A DNA stretch of 64,000 nt, taken from contig NZ_CAESCM010000006.1 in assembly GCF_903166585.1 (NCBI RefSeq), positions 62,001 to 126,000 of the forward strand, given 5' to 3'. Below the pieces are notes generated by a model. It searched no databases. It was not told where the DNA came from and saw only the letters and a program-made list of their open reading frames with translations. The position numbers and the translations under genes are program-made. Origin of the DNA: Pedobacter ghigonis. Its GTDB lineage: Bacteria; Bacteroidota; Bacteroidia; Sphingobacteriales; Sphingobacteriaceae. Below are positions 55,053-63,926 of this stretch, in pieces. The first letter of the stretch is position 1. Every line of letters starts with the position of its first letter.

Positions 55053-56057
55053 ATGGAAGCAGTTAATCATAAATACCTCAGGGTGCTGGTAACTGGTGCT
55101 TCAGGTTTCATTGGCCGTAAACTCTGCCTGAGTCTAGCCGAAACAGGTTACGATGTGGTTGCCCTTTGCCGCGATACCAAACATCCTTATCTGATCAGAC
55201 ACCGCAATATTCATTTTGTAAAGGGTGATATTTTAGACCTTAAAAGTTTACAGAAAGCGATGAAAGGTTGTGCCCAGGTTTACCATACCGCTGCAATGGC
55301 TAAAATGTGGTGCAAAAACGAAACCGATTTTTACGATGTAAATGTAACGGGTACTGCTAATGTTTTAAGTTGCGCCCTTAACATGGGGGTAGACCGGGTG
55401 GTGCATACTTCAACCTGTGGCGTATGGGGGCCAACCCTTAATCTGCCAGTTTCCGAAAACGATCCGCGGGCCGTAGGCTTTCCGATTAGCTACGAACGCA
55501 CCAAATACCTGGCCGAGCTGGAGGTGAAAGCTTTTGTGGAGCAGGGCCTTGAAGTGGTTATTGTAAACCCCTCACGGGTGTATGGCGATGGACCGATAAC
55601 CGACAGTAATACCGTGAGCAAAATGGTTACCGGTTATATGGGTGGTACCTGGCATTTTATTCCCGGCGATGGAAAAGCCATTGCCAATTATGCATTTGTT
55701 GATGATGTGGTGGACGGGCATATAGCTGCAATGCAGCATGGTCGAAATGGCGAAAGGTATATTTTGGGCGGCGAAGATGTTTCTTTTAACGTTTTTTTTA
55801 ATGTGCTCAAACACATAACCGGAAAGAAACACAGCCTGTATAAAATACCGGTAAGCATCATTAAAGCTTACAGCATGCTCGAGTTTTTAAAAAACAGACT
55901 CTTTAATTTAACGCCGTTTTTTCTTCCCGAATTTGCCGACCGCTTAAAGTGTAACCAGCAATATTGCAGCAATAAAGCCATTGCCGAATTAAACTATCAC
56001 ATTACACCCTTTGCTGTTGGATTAGGAAAAACAGTTAGCCATTTTCAGCACAACTAG
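55053..56057 (+). CDS. NAD-dependent epimerase/dehydratase (3-beta-HSD-like extended SDR)
   Basis: A 334-aa protein; the ATG at 55053 replaces a longer frame that starts inside the previous gene. RVLVTGASGFIGRKLCLSLA is the Rossmann motif, VHTSTCGVWGPTL the catalytic Ser/Thr strand, and ISYERTKYLAELEVKAF the YxxxK pair. The C-terminus (NRLFNLTPFFLPEFADRLKC) is as in dihydroflavonol-4-reductase/3-beta-HSD relatives. Substrate unknown; together with the exported protein and the SDR at 56363 it may belong to a lipid or pigment path, but this is a guess. Confidence 0.88.
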   Translation: MEAVNHKYLRVLVTGASGFIGRKLCLSLAETGYDVVALCRDTKHPYLIRHRNIHFVKGDILDLKSLQKAMKGCAQVYHTAAMAKMWCKNETDFYDVNVTGTANVLSCALNMGVDRVVHTSTCGVWGPTLNLPVSENDPRAVGFPISYERTKYLAELEVKAFVEQGLEVVIVNPSRVYGDGPITDSNTVSKMVTGYMGGTWHFIPGDGKAIANYAFVDDVVDGHIAAMQHGRNGERYILGGEDVSFNVFFNVLKHITGKKHSLYKIPVSIIKAYSMLEFLKNRLFNLTPFFLPEFADRLKCNQQYCSNKAIAELNYHITPFAVGLGKTVSHFQHN

Positions 56058-56362
56058 CATCGTCCTCGTTTGTAACGAGGACGCATGAGAACCACATTTA
56101 TAATGTGGATAGATTGATGAATAGTAATTAACCACAGATGAAAAGAATGAACACAGATATTTTGGAATTTAAATCCGTGTTAATCTGTGCAATCCGTGGC
56201 TAAAAATGCTATAGTCGATACAATCGACAAGCTAGTGCATCCTCGTTATAAAAGAGGACGATAGAGCATGGACACAGATAGTTTGGAATTTAAATCCGTG
56301 TTTATCCGTGCAATCCGTGGCTAAAATAAACGGAACTGAACGATAAGAAATTAAAAAATAAA
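56058..56362. repeat. Repeat-filled intergenic region (hairpins and two 57-bp direct copies)
   Basis: CGTCCTCGTT-TGT-AACGAGGACG (56061-56083) and CCACATT-TAT-AATGTGG (56092-56108) are perfect hairpins. Two near-identical copies of a 57-bp segment (ACACAGATA..TTTGGAATTTAAATC, ending GCAATCCGTGGCTAAAA) lie at 56149-56205 and 56270-56326, differing in a few bases. A decayed third hairpin (CCTCGTTATAAAAGAGG) lies between them. Confidence 0.8.
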
Positions 56363-57154
56363 ATGAAACAGTTAACAGCATTAATTACAGGGGCAAGCGA
56401 AGGTTTAGGGAAATCTTTTGCCATTGAATGGGCGCAGCGCGGACTTAACCTGGTGTTGGTTGCTTTGCCAAACAGCGGACTTGAATATTTGGCCAACTAC
56501 CTGCGGGTTAATTTTAACTGCAAGGTGTATTGTATCGAAATAGACTTGACCGAAAATACTTCGGCCAACCAGATATTCGAAAGATTGAACACAGCGGGGA
56601 TAGAAGTCAATGTTTTAATCAATAATGCAGGTTTGGGAAATTGGTCGTGGTTTGAAGATAAAAACGCCGATTTTTACCGCACCCAGATCGATCTCAATAT
56701 TACCAATACTGTTTTGCTAACCCGATTGTTTTTAAACCATATCGATAAGGCTGCTGAAAGCTATATTTTAAATGTAGGAAGTTTGGGAGGCCATTTTATT
56801 GTGCCTAAAAAACAGGTTTACGGGGCAACCAAATCCTTTGTCGGCTATTTTACGCGTTGCCTTCAACTCGAGCTTAGTGGCACCAATGTGCACATCAGCT
56901 TACTTAGTCCAGGGGGAATTAATACCAAACCCGAATTGCTCGTGATGAACCATACTTTAAAAGGTTTTGCCAAAGCCACCATTTTAGAAGCAGATTATGT
57001 GGCCAAAACTGCTATTGATGGGATGCTTAAAGGGAAAAAAGAAATAATTCCTGGTTTCGCTAACCGTTTTTTAGTTGTGCTGGATAAAATAATCCCTCGC
57101 TTTTTAAAAGAAATTATAATAAGGCGTAAATTGAAGTCGATTTTAACAGCATAG
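56363..57154 (+). CDS. Short-chain dehydrogenase/reductase (SDR)
   Basis: A 263-aa enzyme: TALITGASEGLGKSFAIEWA (NAD(P)-binding), INNAGLGNWSW (NAG motif), ILNVGSLGGHFIVPKKQVYG with YGATKSFVGYF holding the catalytic Tyr and Lys. A C-terminal hydrophobic stretch (FANRFLVVLDKIIPRFLKEI) suggests membrane contact. It resembles DltE-like oxidoreductases; substrate unknown. Confidence 0.9.
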   Translation: MKQLTALITGASEGLGKSFAIEWAQRGLNLVLVALPNSGLEYLANYLRVNFNCKVYCIEIDLTENTSANQIFERLNTAGIEVNVLINNAGLGNWSWFEDKNADFYRTQIDLNITNTVLLTRLFLNHIDKAAESYILNVGSLGGHFIVPKKQVYGATKSFVGYFTRCLQLELSGTNVHISLLSPGGINTKPELLVMNHTLKGFAKATILEADYVAKTAIDGMLKGKKEIIPGFANRFLVVLDKIIPRFLKEIIIRRKLKSILTA

Positions 57155-57165
57155 ATTTAGATCAG

Positions 57166-57198
57166 AAACCTGTAAGGTTTTTAAAGCTTTGCAGGTTT
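57166..57198. repeat. Imperfect inverted repeat before the sigma factor
   Basis: AAACCTGTAAGG...GCAGGTTT: 7-bp ends with partly paired middle, 9 bp before the sigma gene ATG. It may be a hairpin repeat or an end of transcription for the SDR gene. Confidence 0.45.
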
Positions 57199-57204
57199 AA
57201 CTTT

Positions 57205-57771
57205 ATGGAAAGTAACGATACTCACCTTCTCGGATTAATTAAAAGCGGCAATAAGCAGGCTTTCGACGAAGTGTTTTTAATACATTTCAAAAATCTGCAT
57301 GCTTATGCTTTTACAATAGTTAAAGAACGCGATGATGCCGAAGAGATTGTGCAGAATGTGTTCGTACGGATCTGGACGCGCCGGGAGCAGCTTAAAGCAG
57401 ATGGCTTTTTAAAATCGTTTCTGTATCGGGCTGTACATAACGAGAGTTTAAATTATCTCAAACATCAGCAAGTTAGATCGAATTTCAATGTACATTATGC
57501 CAATAGTGTAAAAAACGAGATGGGAAACTTAAATACTGAAATTACAGTAACCGAACTGGAGAAAAACATCAATTCGGCAATTAACGATCTGCCCGAAAAA
57601 TGCCGCAATGTATTTCAGTTGAGCAGGTTCGATCAAATGAAATATCAGGAAATAGCTGTTGCACTTAATATTTCGGTTAAAACTGTAGAAAACCAAATGG
57701 GCAAGGCCTTAAAGATTTTACGCCATCGCGTAATCGATTTCCTGGTCCTCATTTTTATTCTTTTAAAATAA
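57205..57771 (+). CDS. ECF-type RNA polymerase sigma factor
   Basis: A 188-aa sigma-70 family protein of the Bacteroidota FecI-like group: region 2 FDEVFLIHFKNLHAYAFTIV and DDAEEIVQNVFVRIWTRREQ, region 4 INDLPEKCRNVFQLSRFDQM and YQEIAVALNISVKTVENQMG. An unusual hydrophobic C-terminus (VIDFLVLIFILLK) ends it. The FecR gene begins 4 bp later. It directs transcription of one or more outer-membrane genes upon release by FecR. Confidence 0.93.
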   Translation: MESNDTHLLGLIKSGNKQAFDEVFLIHFKNLHAYAFTIVKERDDAEEIVQNVFVRIWTRREQLKADGFLKSFLYRAVHNESLNYLKHQQVRSNFNVHYANSVKNEMGNLNTEITVTELEKNINSAINDLPEKCRNVFQLSRFDQMKYQEIAVALNISVKTVENQMGKALKILRHRVIDFLVLIFILLK

Positions 57772-57775
57772 GCTT

Positions 57776-58732
57776 ATGGATATAAATTCTACACCTATAA
57801 ATGAAGATTTGCTGGCAAAATACCTGCTTGGTGAGGCAACTGTGTCCGAAAGCGAGCAGGTAGAACGATGGGCCAAATCTGCTCCCGAAAACCTAAAACA
57901 ATTAAGCGATTTCAGGACGATCCTGGAGAAAAGCAAGTTGCAGATTGATTCAAGCATTGACGCGCAGGATGCTTTAGCGCGGTTAAACCTTCGCTTAGAA
58001 AAGGAAGCCAAAACTAAAATGTGGGGCTATAAGACTATTTTGCCTTGGGTAGCTGCTATCGCTGTTATTTTTGCTGCAGGCCTGTTTGGGTATAAAAATC
58101 TGGTGGCGAATAAAATTGATGTAGCAAGCAGTGCTACAATTTTAACCCAGGTGTTGCCCGATGGTTCAACTGTAATCCTGAACAAGCAATCATCTTTATC
58201 GTTTGTGGGTGGTTTTTTCAATAAAACCCGGCAGGTAAAACTTAAAGGAGAAGCCTTTTTTAAAGTGAGTGCCAATAAGGCAAAGCCTTTTATTATTGAT
58301 GTTAACCAGGTTAGGGTAACAGTTGTGGGTACAGCCTTTAACATAAAAAGCAGTAGTAACGGAACGGTGGTAATTGTAGAAAGTGGTATTGTAAAAGTAA
58401 ATAACCAAGGGGATAGTGTTCGCTTAACTGCGGGCGAGAAGGTAGAAGTTACCCAAAATCAAACTAAATTATTTAAAGACGAAAACCAGGGTAAACTCTA
58501 TAATTACTATTACACAGGCGAGTTGATTTGCGATAGAACGCCTTTAAACGAACTGGTGCTGGTGCTTAACGAAAAGTTTAAAGCCAATATCGTAATTGTT
58601 AATCCGGCCATCCAAACATTGCCGATTAGTACCACCTTTAAAAACGAGCAGTTAAACGAAATTTTAGAAATAGTGGCCCAAACTTTAAAAATTAAGGTCG
58701 AATATGGTAAGGGAATCATTAAACTGAAATAA
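57776..58732 (+). CDS. FecR-type anti-sigma factor
   Basis: A 318-aa inner-membrane protein: N-terminal sigma-binding DUF4880-like part (DLLAKYLLGEATVSESEQVE), one membrane helix (ILPWVAAIAVIFAAGLFGY, residues ~90-108), the FecR domain (VLPDGSTVILNKQSSLSFVG; GTAFNIKSSSNGTVVIVESG), and a C-terminal DUF4974 (TPLNELVLVLNEKFKANIVI). It would receive the signal from the STN domain of the next gene's product across the periplasm. Confidence 0.93.
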   Translation: MDINSTPINEDLLAKYLLGEATVSESEQVERWAKSAPENLKQLSDFRTILEKSKLQIDSSIDAQDALARLNLRLEKEAKTKMWGYKTILPWVAAIAVIFAAGLFGYKNLVANKIDVASSATILTQVLPDGSTVILNKQSSLSFVGGFFNKTRQVKLKGEAFFKVSANKAKPFIIDVNQVRVTVVGTAFNIKSSSNGTVVIVESGIVKVNNQGDSVRLTAGEKVEVTQNQTKLFKDENQGKLYNYYYTGELICDRTPLNELVLVLNEKFKANIVIVNPAIQTLPISTTFKNEQLNEILEIVAQTLKIKVEYGKGIIKLK

Positions 58733-58735
58733 GCA

Positions 58736-60592
58736 ATGCGGATAATGAAGCTGATTTGTTTTTTGTTGCTTTTTTTCAGTTTTTCGAGCCAGGCACAATC
58801 GCTTTTGGCCAGAAATATATCACTCAATATTGAAAAGCAAAAACTGGGTAAGGTGTTGAAAATGATTGAAGAGCAGGGAGCATTCCGCTTTTCTTACAAC
58901 AGTAGTATCTTGCCAACAGATAGTTTGGTTAGCATTCATGATAATAGCCTAAATATCTCCGAAGCACTCGATAAAATCTTAAACCACCGTTTCGAATATA
59001 GGCAGGCCGGTAATTTTATCATCATCAGGTATGCTCCTTTGGAGTTGGTTTTACTGGTTAACGAATCGGTAGGCAACGCCGATTTATATACCATTACCGG
59101 ACAGATTGTAGATAAGCAATTGCGCAAACCGATAGCCGATGCCAGTATTTATGAAAAGAACCTGCTGGTTTCCGAAATTTCGGATGGTAGCGGGTATTTT
59201 TCAATGCGTTTAAAAAACATTACTCAGCCCATATCTTTAACCGTTAGTAAAGAAAATTATAAATCGACTGTTACCCATTTTTTGGCAGAGGTAAACGTAA
59301 CTCATAAGAAAGATCAGGCTAGTGAGCGTTTTATCAGTGGTAATCTGGATGAGGTAGAAAAAACATGGCTGGGTAATGCCCTGGTTACTACCGGACAAAA
59401 AATTCAGTCGATTAATATTGGCGGTTTTATTTCTAAAGCACCATTTCAGTTTGCCTTACTTCCGGGTTTAAACTCTCACGGCTCGTTAAGTGGACAGGTA
59501 GTAAACAAGTTTTCTTTAAACGCCATTGGTGCCTACAGTGCAGGTGTTGATGGCGGAGAAATTGGTTTAATTTTCAATATTGATAAAAGCAATGTGCAAT
59601 ATTTTCAGTTTGCTGGTGCTTTTAACCTGGTCGGGGGCGATGTTCGGGGTACACAAATAGCTGGTTTTTTTAATCAGGTAATTGGCGGAGTAAATGCCGC
59701 GCAAATTGCCCTGGGCTATAATTATGTAGGTAAAAATTTTGAAGGTTTTCAGGTTGGCGGCATTTACAATCATATTGGTTATGATTTTAGCGGCATGCAG
59801 GTGTCATTAGGCTTAAATACTATCGGTAAAAAATTAAGTGGTTTTCAGGTAGGGGCGTTAAACCTTGTCGCCGAAAAACAAGATGGACTCCAAATTGGAG
59901 TAGCGGCGAATGTAGTCAGGAATAAATCAATGGGAATGCAAATTGCTGGTATTGCCAATTTAAACCGGCAATCAGAAGGAGTTAATGTTGCTGTATTGGG
60001 TAATTACACTTCAAATACGGCCCGGGGATTGCAAACGGGAGTGATTAATTATGCAGGTAAATTAAAAGGTGCTCAACTGGGAATTATAAATATTTCAGCA
60101 CAGAACGACGGTTATTCCATTGGTTTAATTAATGTTGCCTTAAACGGCTATCACAAATTTAGTCTGGGGACTAATGAAAGTACCACTTACAATGTGGCTT
60201 ATAAAGGTGGTAGCAAACGCTTGTATAACATGTTAATGTTCGGAATGAATAGTGAAGCAGGAGCGAAAACATATACTGCAGGTTTGGGCTTTGGAAAAGA
60301 AATGCGACTTTTCAGTAAGCTTTCCTTAAACCCCGAAATCAGTAGCCAATATGTTTACCAGGGTAGCTGGGATTACTTAAACTTGCTTAGTAAATTCGAA
60401 TTGCCATTAAATATCCGTTTAAATAAATGGCTGGCCATGCAAGGTGGTCCATCGGTAAATGCGTATTACACCAAACAAAATATTGCAATTGGTAATTTTG
60501 GTTTACTGCAACAAAAACATCAGGATTTTTCTTTTAACAATCAACGCTATACCGGTTGGATTGGCTGGAATGTTGGTCTGGTGATTTTGTAA
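58736..60592 (+). CDS. STN-domain outer-membrane protein with LA_2272-like surface repeats
   Basis: A 618-aa protein: signal peptide (to SSQA, residue 20), STN domain (~25-100, NISLNIEKQKLGKVLKMIEE), a carboxypeptidase-regulatory-like domain (~118-185, TITGQIVDKQLRKPIADASI), then about 12 repeats of 14-17 residues (~287-470), such as TQIAGFFNQVIGGVNA, FQVGGIYNHIGYDFSG and LQIGVAANVVRNKSMG, and a beta-rich C-terminus. No TonB-dependent barrel or plug is seen, although sigma/FecR partners usually are SusC-like receptors. It is the third gene of the unit, 3 bp after fecR. Confidence 0.82.
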   Translation: MRIMKLICFLLLFFSFSSQAQSLLARNISLNIEKQKLGKVLKMIEEQGAFRFSYNSSILPTDSLVSIHDNSLNISEALDKILNHRFEYRQAGNFIIIRYAPLELVLLVNESVGNADLYTITGQIVDKQLRKPIADASIYEKNLLVSEISDGSGYFSMRLKNITQPISLTVSKENYKSTVTHFLAEVNVTHKKDQASERFISGNLDEVEKTWLGNALVTTGQKIQSINIGGFISKAPFQFALLPGLNSHGSLSGQVVNKFSLNAIGAYSAGVDGGEIGLIFNIDKSNVQYFQFAGAFNLVGGDVRGTQIAGFFNQVIGGVNAAQIALGYNYVGKNFEGFQVGGIYNHIGYDFSGMQVSLGLNTIGKKLSGFQVGALNLVAEKQDGLQIGVAANVVRNKSMGMQIAGIANLNRQSEGVNVAVLGNYTSNTARGLQTGVINYAGKLKGAQLGIINISAQNDGYSIGLINVALNGYHKFSLGTNESTTYNVAYKGGSKRLYNMLMFGMNSEAGAKTYTAGLGFGKEMRLFSKLSLNPEISSQYVYQGSWDYLNLLSKFELPLNIRLNKWLAMQGGPSVNAYYTKQNIAIGNFGLLQQKHQDFSFNNQRYTGWIGWNVGLVIL

Positions 60593-60599
60593 ATATAGC

Positions 60600-60631
60600 A
60601 TATAGCGTTGGGTTTAAACCCAACGCTATAT
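60600..60631. terminator. 32-bp perfect palindrome (GGGTTTAAACCC core), copy 2, between convergent genes
   Basis: ATATAGCGTTGGGTTT and its exact complement, placed between two convergent stops (60592 and 60635). It shares the 16-bp core with copy 1 at 47610 but has different compensated arms. Likely a bidirectional terminator. Confidence 0.8.
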
Positions 60632-60634
60632 TAA

Positions 60635-62985
60635 TTAATGATCAAATTCGCTCGCATTCTTTGCGCTTTCCTCATCAGAAACAAGCTTTCTAACTTTCTT
60701 TTTATCTAACCACAATACCAATGCGGGTAATAAGGTGAGGTTAAATATCAAGGCCACCAATAAAGTGATCGATAGGAGCAGGCCTAATACTACCGTTCCG
60801 CCGAAAGTAGAAGCCGTGAAAATGCCGAAACCAAAGAATAAGATTAAGGCAATATGCGTCATACTTACACCTGTTTCGGTAATTGTATCGGTAATTACTT
60901 TAGGTACACTGAAATTGGTAAGGTTAAGCTCTTGCTGATACCGGGTAAGGAAATAAATGGTTTGATCGGAAGCCAGACCAAAGGCAATGGTGAAAATTAA
61001 GATAGTAGAGGGTTTTAGCGAAATACCAAAATATCCCATAATACCTGCCGTAATAATTAAAGGTACAATGTTAGGCAGCAAAGAAATAAACATAATGCCC
61101 AGACTTTTAAATTGAGCCAGCCTCAACAGCGAGATTAGCACTATGGCCAGGGCAATACTTTCAACCAGGTGTTTTAACATGTAATCGGTACCTTTAGAAA
61201 AGATGATGCTTGAACCTGTAAGTTCTACATCAAATTTGGCTGGCGGTAAAATGCTGTCTATCCGTGGTTTCAGTTCGGCCATAATCCCATCTAAACGTTT
61301 AGAACCTACGTCGGCCATCTGAAAGCTGATTCTGGTACTTTGGTTGCCCTTGCTAATGAAATTGGTTAACAAGCTCGCATTGCCTTTACCACCATTGGCG
61401 ATGTAGGCCAGAATGAAATTCTTTTCTAGGTTATCAGGCAGTCGGAAAAAAGTAGAATCGTTATTGTAAAATGCCTGAGTAGCATATTTCAAGCCCATGT
61501 TTACCGAAATAGAACGCGAAAACTCCGGATAGGCAGAAATCATTTTTTCCAGTTTTTCTATTCTTTTTAGATTGGTTAAGTTGAAAACGCCGTTCTTCTT
61601 CTTGGTGTCTATGCTAACTTCTAAAGGTAAAATCCCTTCAAAGTTTTTCTCAAAGAACTTTAAATCGGTTAAAATCTCTGAGTTTTTGGGTAAATCGTCG
61701 ACCACGTAACCGTTAACGTTGATTTTCATTACCCCTATAAAAGCAATAATCGAAATAACGATTGTTCCAATGTAAATTAAGCTGCTTTTTTGCTGCACCA
61801 GCACATCTGTTTTTACCAGTAATTTATGCAAGAATCCTTCTTCAACATGGGTTTGTGCTTTCAGTTTCGGTGCTGGCAGGTAACTGAAAATAATCGGGAT
61901 TAAGCACAAGCACATTAACCAGGTAACCATTACATTGATTGAGGCTACACTGCCAAATTGCATCAATAACTCACTTCCGGTAAAGTATAATACACCAAAA
62001 CCAATGGCTGCGGTAATGTTGGCAATTAAAGTAGTAATGGCGATACGCTCGATGGTTATACTTAATGCCAATTGTTTGTCGCCGTGTTTTCTCAGCTCGT
62101 TCTGGTACTTGTTTAACAATAAATACTGTTTGGAATACCGATAATTACAATAAGTGGTGGTATAAGGCCTGTTAAAATAGTCAGTTCAAAACCGAATAAC
62201 ACGAGTGTACCAATGCTCCAGATTACCCCCATTACTACGACTAAAATCGGGAAGAAAACAGCATAAAATTTCTTAAAGAAAAACAGTAAGATTAGGGCTG
62301 AAACTAAAATCGATAATCCTAAAAACAGCACAAATTCGTTGCTTACCAGTTTACTAACCGCAGTACGAATGTAGGGTAGTCCCGAAATATGCACCTGTAT
62401 TTTGGTTTTGCTTTGGAAAGCTTTTGCTTTGGCCTCAATTTCTTTTAAAATCGGGTTTCGCGCTGCGGTATTTAATATTTTTGTATCGAAAGTAATGGCC
62501 ATTAAAGTGGCATTCTGACGGTTGTAAACCAGACCTTCGAAAAAAGGATTGTTGTAGAGGGTGTTTTTGATCGAATCCATCTCCGCATCAGTTTTAACCA
62601 AACTACCCGGAATGGGCTTTAAAACAAATTTTTGGTTTACGGTATCTTTCTCCAGCTGGAAAATCCTGCCTGATGATAATACCTGCTTGATCCCTTTTAA
62701 TTTCTGAATGCTGGTAGAGAGTTCTACCCATTGGTTGTAAACTTCTTTTTTAAAAATATCGGGCGATTGTATACCTACAACCATTACACTGCCATCCTCG
62801 CCAAATGTTTTTTTGAAGGCATTGTATTTAATAAATGCACTGTCGGTTACGGGTAATATTTTACTTCCTGTGTAAGAGAGTTTTACGTTTTTGGCCTGAT
62901 AGGCCATGAAAATGGTTCCGAGAACAAAAAATACGATGATTGCGATACGGTTCTGAAGAATAAATCTCGATAGCTTAACCCACAT
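60635..62985 (-). pseudogene. MMPL/RND-type transporter with a one-base frameshift
   Basis: Two frames together give one 783-aa RND exporter. The first (62985 to 62113; SRFILQNRIAIIVFFVLGTI, periplasmic loop, then TGLIPPLIVIIGIPNSIY) stops early; the second (from about 62119) starts LLNKYQNELRKHGDKQLALS and runs to 60635. Loss of one T in the codon after Tyr (about 62117-62121, TAT-TTG reading TATTG) restores a single frame. The rest has normal helices and periplasmic domains. It resembles lipid/hopanoid-type MMPL pumps. Either recently inactivated or a base-call error. Confidence 0.85.
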
Positions 62986-63106
62986 GTGCAGCTTTTTTTA
63001 ATGATAATATTAACGGCAAAACTAATCTTATTTGTAAAACGTGATTACTTTTTGCACAATTAAATTTGCACAAATAACATACTTTTGAAAAAAATGTTTT
63101 AAACGC

Positions 63107-63832
63107 ATGTTGCATAAAGTTAGAGGGATTGTTTTAAAGACCACCAATTACAGCGAAAGCAGTGTAATTGTGCAGGTACTTACCGATAAATTTGGCATGC
63201 AGTCTTACCTGATTAATGGTGTTAAAAAGCCAAAGGCGAAGATCAAGATGAACATGCTACAGTCGCTCCATTTGCTCGATATGGTGGTGTATCACAAAGC
63301 CAATACCAATATGCAGCGGGTATCGGAAGTGCGGCAGACACCGGTTTTTAAGAGTATTCCTTACGATATGGTGAAAACCAGTATCGTTATTTTCCTAAAT
63401 GAAGTATTGTATAAAAGTATCAGGCAGCAATCGGCGGACGAAGACTTGTTTGATTATATTTTCAATTCGGTGGCCTGGTTTGATGAGGTAGAAGAAATTA
63501 GTTCGAATTTTCACCTATCGTTTTTGTTAAAGCTGACCCGTTTTTTAGGTTTTGCACCCAACGAAAAAAGAAGAGCTGACCAGATTTACTTCGATTTGCA
63601 GGAGGGAGAGTTCTTTTCGCGTGTACCCATTCATGCCAATTACCTGCAACTAGACGATGCTTTACAGTTTATTTCGCTTTTTAATACCCCACTGGAAAAA
63701 AATTCTGAAATAAAATTAGCCAATAGCCAACGCAGGTTTTTGTTAGATAAGATATTGGTTTTCTATACCTTACATACTGCGTCGTTTGGTACGGTTCAAT
63801 CGCATAAAATCCTCGAAACTTTGCTAAGCTGA
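63107..63832 (+). CDS. recO: DNA repair protein RecO
   Basis: A 241-aa protein: N-terminal OB fold (VRGIVLKTTNYSESSVIVQV; MQSYLINGVKKPKAK) and a helical C-terminal domain (FHLSFLLKLTRFLGFAPNEK). It helps load RecA on SSB-coated DNA with RecR. The Cys-zinc motif of some RecO proteins is absent. A TAAATTTG box at 63061-63068 lies 39 bp before the ATG. Single gene before tRNA-Val. Confidence 0.93.
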   Translation: MLHKVRGIVLKTTNYSESSVIVQVLTDKFGMQSYLINGVKKPKAKIKMNMLQSLHLLDMVVYHKANTNMQRVSEVRQTPVFKSIPYDMVKTSIVIFLNEVLYKSIRQQSADEDLFDYIFNSVAWFDEVEEISSNFHLSFLLKLTRFLGFAPNEKRRADQIYFDLQEGEFFSRVPIHANYLQLDDALQFISLFNTPLEKNSEIKLANSQRRFLLDKILVFYTLHTASFGTVQSHKILETLLS

Positions 63833-63849
63833 AAAAAAAGAAAAAAAGA

Positions 63850-63880
63850 TTTGCAGAACAGTTTTATAGCGCTATATTTG
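63850..63880 (+). promoter_or_regulatory. Promoter of tRNA-Val
   Basis: TTTG at 63850-63853, exactly 19 bp, TATATTTG at 63873-63880: full consensus for the Bacteroidota primary sigma factor, 46 bp before the tRNA. Confidence 0.82.
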
Positions 63881-63926
63881 CATTCCCAAACGGAGAGTGG
63901 GGCATTAAATTGACAAAATAACAAAA

